Of a DNA stretch of 64,000 nt, positions 53,095 through 60,434 are shown piece by piece. How positions within the stretch are numbered: position 1 is the stretch's first letter; each line of letters begins with the position of its first letter. A program made the translations under genes and the position numbers. This stretch comes from Acidobacteriota bacterium (GTDB lineage Bacteria > Acidobacteriota > Thermoanaerobaculia > Multivoradales > Multivoraceae). The DNA lies in the NCBI GenBank assembly GCA_029263415.1, contig JAJCXN010000039.1, positions 62,001 through 126,000 of the forward strand. Reading direction: 5' to 3'. A model generated the notes under the pieces. That model ran no database searches. It had not been told where the DNA came from and was given only the letters and a program-made list of their open reading frames with translations.

Positions 53095-54372
53095 CTATAT
53101 CCCCTCTGCGGGCATCGGATCGACGTTACGGGCCTTCCGATAGCGCTGCGTTACAGTCGCCAAGAGCTGGCGATAGGTCTTTGCCTGTTCTTTGCGATGA
53201 AACCGCGCCAGGACAAACCGACGCCCGGCTCTGCCCATGGCTTCGAGGTCGGCGGCTTCTCGGGACTTAAGCTCGATGACTGCACTTGCAAGCGCTCGCG
53301 GGTCTCCTGGAGGAAGGGAGACTCCCGCGCCGGAGGCGACGACCAGTTCCTCCGCCTGACCGCCGACCGCCAAGAGAATGGGGCGTTCCATGGCCAGGAA
53401 TTCGAAAATCTTGCTCGGCAGGACGCTTTGAAAGAGCGGGGTGTCGCGCAAAGTGACTAGGCCTGCATCGCAAGCGGCATAAAAGAGAGGTATGCGCTGC
53501 TTTGGTTGTTGTTCAAGGAACTGAACGTTGTCGAGTTTTAGCTGGGTCGCTTGTCTCTGTAGGGCCTTCTTTTCGGCGCCCTCTCCCACGAAGACGAAGA
53601 GGATGCGCGGATCGTGCCGTAGTCGCGCCGCTGCCTCGAGAGCCACCGACAATCCGTGTGCCATGCCTAGCGTGCCGACGTACATCACGACGAAGCGATC
53701 GTCCCAGCCGTATTCGCGCCGAACTGCATTATCGCTAGCGGAGGGGACGAAGACCTCAGTATCGACGCCGTTGGGAATCGAGACGATTCTCTCCAGAGGA
53801 ACGCCGTAGCGGTTGTGGATCTCCCGCCGATAGCCATCTCCCACAGTCACAATCTGGTCGCTGTGCTCGTAGAGAAAGCGGGCGACCCGCCGGAGCACTC
53901 GGATCAGAGGGTTGGCTCTCATAGCTTCGACCGCAAGGATTGATTCGGGCCATAAGTCGCGTACCTCGAAAACGAACGGCGCGCGCTTCGCACGAGCCAA
54001 AATGTAGCCGGCACAGCCGCAGAGCAGTTGGGGGGAGGTCGCGATCACCACGTCGGGCCGGCCCACTCGCCAGAAGCCGATCACTACAGCGGAGATCATG
54101 AACGAAGCGTAGGAGATCATCCGCCGGGCGACGCCTGCGTTGGGCGTAGCCCAGACGTAGGTGCGTACGAGTCGAACGCCGCGAGCCAATTCTCGTCGAG
54201 TCAGTCGCCAACGATCTCCTAGCGCCTTGATCCCAACAGGGTGATGGGCGAACGCAGTCAGCACGGTCACGTCCTCCCCGTCTCGCTGCCACTCTTGCGA
54301 GAGTTCGGAGACACGCGCCGCAGGGGCGCCTATCTCCGGAGGGAAGTATTGGGAAACATAAAGAATCTTCAT
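53095..54372 (-). CDS. Glycosyltransferase family 4 (WbuB-like)
   Basis: I start at ATG 54372 (425 residues, MKILYVSQYFPPEIGAPAAR). It has the GT-B fold: an N-terminal domain with GIKALGDRWRLTRRELARGV and FVFEVRDLWPESILAVEAM (the hallmark of WbuB-type enzymes), a VSIPNGVDTEVF hinge and a C-terminal donor domain with VVMYVGTLGMAHGLSVALEA, FVGEGAEK and the E-x7-E region around LPSKIFEFLAMERPIL. WbuB relatives transfer L-FucNAc or related amino sugars onto lipid-linked GlcNAc. The wecC start follows 3 bp after its stop. Donor identity cannot be fixed from sequence. Confidence 0.9.
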   Translation of the reverse strand: MKILYVSQYFPPEIGAPAARVSELSQEWQRDGEDVTVLTAFAHHPVGIKALGDRWRLTRRELARGVRLVRTYVWATPNAGVARRMISYASFMISAVVIGFWRVGRPDVVIATSPQLLCGCAGYILARAKRAPFVFEVRDLWPESILAVEAMRANPLIRVLRRVARFLYEHSDQIVTVGDGYRREIHNRYGVPLERIVSIPNGVDTEVFVPSASDNAVRREYGWDDRFVVMYVGTLGMAHGLSVALEAAARLRHDPRILFVFVGEGAEKKALQRQATQLKLDNVQFLEQQPKQRIPLFYAACDAGLVTLRDTPLFQSVLPSKIFEFLAMERPILLAVGGQAEELVVASGAGVSLPPGDPRALASAVIELKSREAADLEAMGRAGRRFVLARFHRKEQAKTYRQLLATVTQRYRKARNVDPMPAEGI

Positions 54373-54415
54373 TCGCGAGGACCCGTTACGCAAGAGTTTG
54401 AGGGTTTTGGTGGCA

Positions 54416-56227
54416 TCATCTCAATCGGGCCTCGCGCGCGGCGTTGCGGCACGCACCCGCCATCAGTGTCCATCGCACCGTGGAGGGTGAAAACCCCTGC
54501 CGCCGCCATCCGATCCAGGTGGCTCTTCGCTCTATGCCGTAATCTGGATGATACCAGCGTTCCTCGAGAATCCGCTCTGAGACGTCCGCTCCTTCCAGGA
54601 TGATGCTCACGCTGTCGTCCCCGGACTGGGCGATCCAGCCTACGGCCGTCGGTCGCACTTCCCAATCGGGCTCGATCAACAGCCCACCTTGGAGCCGATG
54701 AGTTCGGCCACTCCGCACGTCGTCGTGGACTCGGAGAATTCGGCCCCGATCGTCGACGGTAAGAGTTCGATGATGTCGGGGACGACCTGGCAAATGGTCG
54801 TACCCGTCGTGTGCCCCCTCGGCTCGAAGCCCTTCCTCGCAAAACGTAACGTTCACGTCCCGGGGACTCGCTCTTCGTCCGACGCGAAAGATGTGCCAGA
54901 TCTCGCTCGAATCCTGGTCGTCGATCAGGACCGTATTGTGAGCCGCCGTTCCGCGATCGTAGGCGCGGCGCTGGTCGGCGTCGTAGCTGAAGGTGCCCGG
55001 GTCAACGACGAGCCGGCGTCCGCGATAGGAACACTCGAAAGAGAGCGTGTCGGCGTGGCCATGGCCGGGCTGCTCGTTCGGTCCAAGAGGCCCTACATCG
55101 AAGAACACCGTCCAGGTAGGGCCGCGGTGTACCACCAGGCCGGTATAGGCAAAGTATTTGCCGCCCTTTCGAGGCTGCGAATCCCCATGAAGTCCGAGTC
55201 GTTCTCCGGCCCGTAGATGATTCTCGACCGCTTCTGCCGAGATCAAGGCGCCATCGTTGAATTGGGTAGTCCCTCCATCGGGGTGGCGCATCCAAGAGAT
55301 CCACTCCGCCATCGCCACCCAGCTCCGATGCAGGGCTTCTCGGGCAACGTTGTCTGGTGTCAGCAGGGCGAGTTGGAGAAGATCCTCCATCACGTCTAGA
55401 TGGTATTTCGGACTTCGCTCGAAGTTACCTCCGTCCGGGAGCACTTGCTCACTGGTCTGCTCGAGGGCCAACCTGCTAGCGCGCTGCAACCACCGCCGAG
55501 CCTTCTCGTGGCGGAAGAATCGACCCGCCAAAGCGAGTCCCACGAGGTCGCGCATCAGGTGGTTGGCGCGCAGATCCCACTCCAAGTGGTCGTGCAAGTA
55601 CGCAGCTTGCTGCCAAAGGCTGCGAAGGAAGAGGTCTTCGAACTCCTTGTGATCGTCGAAGATCTCGGATCGAGCGACCCGATAAGAGCGAATCCACCAG
55701 CCCAAGCGGGTCGAGATGGCATAGCTGTTCCAGGCCAGTGCGGAAGATCCGGGGCGCTCGATACCGCAGTTCTGGATCCAGTCCAGGACATAGTGGCGAA
55801 AGTGCGACGCAGCACGCAGTTCTCGTGGCCCTATCCCAGTCTTTGGCGTCGACGCAGCGGCCTCGGCCAGGGCGAAGGCCCACTCGTGATAGTGCAGTGT
55901 GATGGTCCAAAGGCGATTCGACGGGCAGTCACCAAGCCGCCAGTCCGCGATCTCGCCACCTAGCTCCTCACTCTGGCCCAGATGTTCGACCTGTCCAGAG
56001 TCCATCTTCTCCACGGCAGCCGCTCCGCGGGGACCCGAGAATGGAGGTGTTGGAAGCTCGGGGAAGTCGTGGCCAAGCGCAGGTAGAGTCGGTTTCGTCC
56101 ACGCCCAGCGGTTGCCGGGAGTACCGCTGTGGCTGTTGGTGCGACGCTCCATGGCATAGCGCAATCGCCAAAGCACCTGACTCGGTTTTAGGTGCCGTAC
56201 GGTTCTCAGGGTCCTGAGTAGTGACAT
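54416..56227 (-). CDS. Heparinase II/III-like protein
   Basis: I start at ATG 56227 (603 residues, MSLLRTLRTVRHLKPSQVLW); a longer frame overlaps wecB. The N-terminal half is an alpha/alpha toroid (NSYAISTRLGWWIRSYRVA, WDLRANHLMRDLVGLALAGR, GGNFERSPKYHLDVMEDLL). The C-terminal half is a beta-sandwich with the family signature PGHGHADTLSFECSYRGRRL and GTAAHNTVLIDDQDSSE. Such proteins are alginate- or heparin-lyase relatives; when they sit inside polysaccharide export loci they may trim or edit the polymer. The substrate is probably the uronic-acid-containing glycan made here (ManNAcA). No signal peptide is clear. Confidence 0.9.
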   Translation of the reverse strand: MSLLRTLRTVRHLKPSQVLWRLRYAMERRTNSHSGTPGNRWAWTKPTLPALGHDFPELPTPPFSGPRGAAAVEKMDSGQVEHLGQSEELGGEIADWRLGDCPSNRLWTITLHYHEWAFALAEAAASTPKTGIGPRELRAASHFRHYVLDWIQNCGIERPGSSALAWNSYAISTRLGWWIRSYRVARSEIFDDHKEFEDLFLRSLWQQAAYLHDHLEWDLRANHLMRDLVGLALAGRFFRHEKARRWLQRASRLALEQTSEQVLPDGGNFERSPKYHLDVMEDLLQLALLTPDNVAREALHRSWVAMAEWISWMRHPDGGTTQFNDGALISAEAVENHLRAGERLGLHGDSQPRKGGKYFAYTGLVVHRGPTWTVFFDVGPLGPNEQPGHGHADTLSFECSYRGRRLVVDPGTFSYDADQRRAYDRGTAAHNTVLIDDQDSSEIWHIFRVGRRASPRDVNVTFCEEGLRAEGAHDGYDHLPGRPRHHRTLTVDDRGRILRVHDDVRSGRTHRLQGGLLIEPDWEVRPTAVGWIAQSGDDSVSIILEGADVSERILEERWYHPDYGIERRATWIGWRRQGFSPSTVRWTLMAGACRNAAREARLR

Positions 56228-56243
56228 CCGAACCTCAAAGCGC

Positions 56244-57380
56244 TCAGTCGAGCCAAGCCGTTGGGGCCAATCCCAAAAGTCGATCCGCGATGCGTTCCGA
56301 GGCGTGCCCATCGCCGTACGGGTTTCTGGCGGTGGCCATCAGTTGGTACGCGTTCTCGTCGCACAACAGACGATGCGCCTCGGCGGCGATGGTCGACCGG
56401 TCGCTTCCGACCAGGCGAGCACTTCCCGCTTCGACACCCTCGGGTCTTTCCGTCGTTGTCCGCATTACCAGCACCGGCTTGCCGAGGGCTGGTGCTTCCT
56501 CCTGCACGCCGCCGCTGTCCGTTAGTACAAAGTGGCAGAGGTCCATGAGCCAGACGAACGGCCGATAGTCTTGAGGAGGTAAGAGCTGGATTCGCTCCAC
56601 GCCGCCCAGGATTTTCTGAACAGGAGCTTGAACATTGGGATTCAAGTGGACCGGGTAGGCAACAATAACGTCGTCATGGTTTTCGACAATGTCGCGCATC
56701 GCCAGGCACATCTGCTCAAATCTCGACCCAAAGCTCTCGCGCCGATGGCCAGTGACCAGAACCAGGCGATGACCTGGCAGAGCATCGGCTAGGGCAGGAG
56801 GCAACGCCGGTGGGTTGCGCCGGTTCAGATCACGAACCCATCGCAAAGCGTCGATGACGGTGTTTCCAGTCACGACGACCTTTTCCGAGCGAAAGCCCTC
56901 GTCGAGCAGGTTCTGCTGAGCGAGCTTTGTCGGCGCGAAGTGATGGTCGGCGATGGGGGCCACCAGGCGTCTATTGATTTCCTCCGGGAAGGGCGAGTAC
57001 TTCTTGTGGGTCCGCAGGCCAGCCTCGACATGAGCGACTTCGATCTGGTGGTAGTACGCGGTCAGCGAGGCGGCGAGCACGGTCGTGGTGTCTCCTTGCA
57101 CCACGACCACGTCCGGGCGTTCGTTGGCGAAGTACTCATCAAGGGCGGTGATCATCCGCGATGTAAGACCCGCTAATGTCTGGTTCGGGCGCATCAGATT
57201 AAGGTCCGCATCAGGTTGGATCGCGAAATCCCGCAGAACACTGTCAACCATTTCTCGATGCTGGCCGGTCAGGCAGACTCGGCACTCGATCTCATCCCGG
57301 CGGCGCAACTCGTGGACTACGGGGCAGAGCTTGACTGCTTCCGGGCGGGTTCCGAAAACGACGGTGACCTTTCTTCGCAT
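56244..57380 (-). CDS. wecB: UDP-N-acetylglucosamine 2-epimerase
   Basis: I start at ATG 57380 (378 residues), because GGAG lies six bases upstream; ATG 57392 is four codons longer. It is a classic non-hydrolysing epimerase: VTVVFGTRPEAVKLCPVV, LTGQHREMV, VVVQGDTTTVLAASLTAYY, VAHVEAGLRTHKKYSPFPEE and TDSGGVQEEAPALGKPVLVM. All catalytic residues that I know of (Asp, Glu, His in these segments) are present. It makes UDP-ManNAc from UDP-GlcNAc, the substrate for the wecC product encoded two genes downstream. The heparinase-like gene begins 16 bp after its stop. Confidence 0.95.
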   Translation of the reverse strand: MRRKVTVVFGTRPEAVKLCPVVHELRRRDEIECRVCLTGQHREMVDSVLRDFAIQPDADLNLMRPNQTLAGLTSRMITALDEYFANERPDVVVVQGDTTTVLAASLTAYYHQIEVAHVEAGLRTHKKYSPFPEEINRRLVAPIADHHFAPTKLAQQNLLDEGFRSEKVVVTGNTVIDALRWVRDLNRRNPPALPPALADALPGHRLVLVTGHRRESFGSRFEQMCLAMRDIVENHDDVIVAYPVHLNPNVQAPVQKILGGVERIQLLPPQDYRPFVWLMDLCHFVLTDSGGVQEEAPALGKPVLVMRTTTERPEGVEAGSARLVGSDRSTIAAEAHRLLCDENAYQLMATARNPYGDGHASERIADRLLGLAPTAWLD

Positions 57381-57392
57381 TGCTCGCTCCAT

Positions 57393-57667
57393 GAATCTGC
57401 CTGGGATCTGTTGGAAAACCGAGTCGCGGCCGGTGCTTCCGTCATCGTCGGAGAAAGCATACCAACCTGATCGCGGTAGGGAGAGTCCCTGCTAGAGGCT
57501 GTGGAGCCAGCTCCAGACGACCCTCGCTCGGTCGCATTCAGTAGGTTTCAGAAGAGTGCAAAGCGACGTTAGGCGCCAACGGGGCCGTCTTGTTTGGACT
57601 CTCACTTCCTGGTACTTTCGCTCGTCATTCCTCCGATCAACTCCCGTCCACGGAGAGCACCGAACTT
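57393..57667. other. Divergent intergenic region upstream of wecB
   Basis: The 275 bp between wecB and the decayed carbamoyltransferase should hold the promoter of the minus-strand wec operon. I see no strong operator or RNA. Confidence 0.4.
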
Positions 57668-58096
57668 ATGGTCGTGATTCTCGGAATCAATACCTTTCGC
57701 TCTGGCTCGTCAGCAGCCCCTCTGGTCGACGGAGTGCCGGTCGCCACGATGGCTGTCGAGCGACTGAATCGCGTGACTTGCTGCCGCCACCTCTTGGGCC
57801 TGGCGATTCGCAGATGCCTCGGCCTTGGCGGAGTGTCTTTCAAGGACAACGACTCTGTGGCCATAGGGCGAGATTCCGCAGCCAACCGAGCCAGGAAAAT
57901 GGAGTTCATGTTGCGGAATCGTTCGAAGCTACGCAAGTTGCTCAAGATCACGGCCGCCCGCGGCGCGATGGACGACCTCAGGTCCTCGATCGCGGCAGAG
58001 TGCGAGGCGGATTCCGAACTTCTTCGCTTCGAAGTCGTAAGCGTCGAGCATACGTTCTGGATCCGCATTGGCTTGGAGTTCTCATTCGCTACCTGA
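57668..58096 (+). pseudogene. Truncated carbamoyltransferase (NodU/CmcH family)
   Basis: Starting at ATG 57668, 142 residues match only the N-terminal quarter of NodU/CmcH-type O-carbamoyltransferases: MVVILGIN start, SSAAPLVDGVPVATMAVERL, RLNRV, AIRRCL, GVSFKDNDSVAIGRDSAANR. Members are normally about 550-600 residues. The match stops at SVEHT, exactly where the conserved VxHHxAH metal motif should follow, and out-of-family sequence runs to a TGA. Consensus residues are already eroded (EER reads VER, RVKH reads RVTC). The downstream methyltransferase frame is joined at the break, which points to a deletion. Not expected to be active. Confidence 0.8.
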
Positions 58097-58935
58097 ATCC
58101 CTGGACTGTTGCCCGCCACTTAAGGCGTCTCATCTACTCATTCGGTGCGGACAAGCACGCCTGCCGCGGAGAGCAGGTGGAGGTGTTCCATGGCTACGGC
58201 TTCGATCACGACGCTTGCCTTGAACGACTGAATCTTTCGCTGCGCTCGGCTGGCTTGGGTGACTATGATGAAGACAATGGAATGTGCTCTCAGCACTGGG
58301 TATTTTTCGCTGGGATCCCCGCCATGCGTCAGCCGAGAATTCTCGAGATTGGCACCTACCGAGGCGTATTCACTCGGGTTCTGTCCGCGTTGTTTCCTGA
58401 CTCGGAGATTGTGACCTGTGATCTTCCCGATGACAGCCCGACATTCAATGCCTCCTACGACCGATCAGACCCAGGTGAGCGGTTGACGTTTCTTGCTGAC
58501 CGAGCAGCGAACCTAGAGCGGCTGAGCAACGTCACGTTCATCCAGCAGAACAGCTTCATGCTGCCCGGTTTGGAATTAGGGGCATTTGATCTGGTCTGGG
58601 TGGACGGTGGGCACGACTATCCGGACGTGGCCTGGGATGTCTGCAATGCATGGCACATGCTGGCAGCAGATGGTTTCCTGCTCGTCGATGATCTTTACCT
58701 GGACCCACGTGCGCTCAATCGGCGACTAATTCCCGATCTGAATGATAGCGCCCACTTGTTGCGCCTTCTTCAATCCGAACACCTATGCGATGTTGGGTAT
58801 ATTCACAAGCGATTGGGCCGCTCAGCGTTGGCCGACCCAATGCTCCGGAAGAGTATTGGTGTAGTTGTCAAACTAGGAGCGGGGAATGAAGAGCTGCTTG
58901 AGCTTTCGCCGTTCGTCCGACGTAATCTCTCCTAG
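58081..58935 (+). CDS. SAM-dependent methyltransferase with uncertain 5' end
   Basis: About 285 residues (from LIRYLNPWTVARHL on) form a class I methyltransferase: PRILEIGTYRGVFTRVLSALF motif I, IVTCDLPDD, FDLVWVDGGHDYPDVAWDVC (the Methyltransf_24 type) and GFLLVDDLYLD. A suitable start codon is absent: the frame is open leftward into the carbamoyltransferase remnant and has only CTG 58057 or internal GTG 58177/58183. The original start was probably lost in the deletion, so translation is doubtful. Its last 63 bp overlap the end of the convergent flippase gene. It may methylate a sugar in the locus. Confidence 0.7.
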   Translation, partial: LIRYLNPWTVARHLRRLIYSFGADKHACRGEQVEVFHGYGFDHDACLERLNLSLRSAGLGDYDEDNGMCSQHWVFFAGIPAMRQPRILEIGTYRGVFTRVLSALFPDSEIVTCDLPDDSPTFNASYDRSDPGERLTFLADRAANLERLSNVTFIQQNSFMLPGLELGAFDLVWVDGGHDYPDVAWDVCNAWHMLAADGFLLVDDLYLDPRALNRRLIPDLNDSAHLLRLLQSEHLCDVGYIHKRLGRSALADPMLRKSIGVVVKLGAGNEELLELSPFVRRNLS

Positions 58936-60375
58936 CGCGAGCAGCACGATCGCGTAGACGACGACGGCGACGCTACCGGCGACGATGACTTCCGCCAGCG
59001 GTGGCCAATCGAGGAGATGCTTGACCGCATAGCTTGAAATGGCCAGGGCGCTGAGCGCCGGCACGCAGCGCAGGAGGGTGACGATCGGGAATCGGAATGG
59101 TAGCTGTGATCGTGCCACCACCACCGTTGCGATCGCGAGAACGAGGTAACTGAGAAACTTGACTACCGCAGCGCCGTGATAACTGAAGCGGGGCACGACC
59201 CAAGCGTTCAGAGTGATGTTGAACAAACCGGCGACAACAAAGAGGAGGAGGATGAGCGCGGTCTTCTGCCGAATAAGGAGCGGTCCCTGGTAGCGCTGGT
59301 GAATACCCAGCATGAAAGCGCCCGCCACGAAGTAAGGTACGACGGCATACCCTTCTACGTAGGCTTGTCCCGCAAAGATCCGAAGCAGCTCACGGCCAAA
59401 CACACTGAGGAGCACCACGAGCGGCAGTGTCGCGAGCAGATACAGCCGCGTAGTGTTCTCGAGGGCGTCGGCCATCCTTGCTTCGCCGCCCTTCTCCCAC
59501 GATTGCATTTCGATCGGCCGCGAGGCTAGAAGAAACAGCGATAGCAGAACAGCCATGAGCCTTTCTGAGATGTTGTAGCTCGCGGCGTACACACCGACGG
59601 CCTCAGCCCCGCGGAAGGCTTGGAGCATGTACCTGTCTAGATACATGATGATCCACCCACCTGCGTTGCACAGAGCCAAGGGCAAACCATATCGAAGCAG
59701 TGCGACAGCTCTTGGTCCTTCCAGGGCACCTGGATCTTGAGTGTTGGGCGATGATGATGCCTCGCGCCGATGCCACAGCCCGCTGAGCGGGAGCTTCGAA
59801 CGTAGGAGAACCAGCGGAATGCCCACGAGAAGAGCGAGCGTGTAGCCCCAGACGAGACCGGCGATTCCCATTTCAAAGACGACCGCGAGCAGAAGACCGA
59901 AGCCGAGGCGTCCGACGTGCTGCCAGATCACGAGGTAGTTGAAGAAGCTGATCTGACGCCGAGCCCGATAGAACTGCTGCAGAGTGTGGCTCAGTCCAAG
60001 GAGGACGAAGACCGGAATACAGAGGTAGTGCAAGCCGGTGATCTCGCCGATCGCCATACGAGAGAGGGCACCCAGGATGCCCGCGCTGATGAGAGAAACC
60101 AGAATGGCGATTCCGACGTAAATTCTAAGCATCGTGGCCACGATGATGGGCTCCTCGCCCCGCATCTCACTGGCCGGATAGAATCGGACGATGGTTGTAC
60201 CCATCCACCCAGTGCTGACCACCATCAAAGCGATCGTGGTCAGCACCAAAGAGTACTGACCGTAGTCGCCCGGTTCGAACAACGACGTCACGACGAGGAT
60301 CTCGATGATCCCCGTAAGGCCTGGCAAGACGAGTGCGGGCGCGTACTTGACCAGGTCTAGTATGAGGTCGCGCAT
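58873..60375 (-). CDS. Polysaccharide flippase (Wzx-like)
   Basis: The 500-residue product has about fourteen hydrophobic helices, the topology of MATE-like flippases of the polysaccharide-biosynthesis group. It starts LVKYAPALVLPGLTGIIEIL and has FYRARRQISFFNYLVIWQHV and LYLDRYMLQAF-type charged turns in mid-sequence. It would turn the lipid-linked repeat unit to the periplasmic face. It is on the same strand as, and just downstream of, the two-domain oxidoreductase (59 bp). No polymerase (Wzy) gene is evident in the window. The 3' end overlaps the methyltransferase gene by 63 bp on the other strand. Confidence 0.88.
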   Translation of the reverse strand: MRDLILDLVKYAPALVLPGLTGIIEILVVTSLFEPGDYGQYSLVLTTIALMVVSTGWMGTTIVRFYPASEMRGEEPIIVATMLRIYVGIAILVSLISAGILGALSRMAIGEITGLHYLCIPVFVLLGLSHTLQQFYRARRQISFFNYLVIWQHVGRLGFGLLLAVVFEMGIAGLVWGYTLALLVGIPLVLLRSKLPLSGLWHRREASSSPNTQDPGALEGPRAVALLRYGLPLALCNAGGWIIMYLDRYMLQAFRGAEAVGVYAASYNISERLMAVLLSLFLLASRPIEMQSWEKGGEARMADALENTTRLYLLATLPLVVLLSVFGRELLRIFAGQAYVEGYAVVPYFVAGAFMLGIHQRYQGPLLIRQKTALILLLFVVAGLFNITLNAWVVPRFSYHGAAVVKFLSYLVLAIATVVVARSQLPFRFPIVTLLRCVPALSALAISSYAVKHLLDWPPLAEVIVAGSVAVVVYAIVLLALGEITSDERRKLKQLFIPRS

Positions 60376-60434
60376 AGGCGGTCAGCTGCTCTCAAGCGGT
60401 CAGTCAAACGAGCAGCCCTGCGGCCTCATCGAGT

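Noticed and set aside
57556-58056. N-terminal extension of the methyltransferase frame
   Set aside because: It overlaps the carbamoyltransferase remnant in another frame; the Arg/Ser-rich translation is that gene's shadow.
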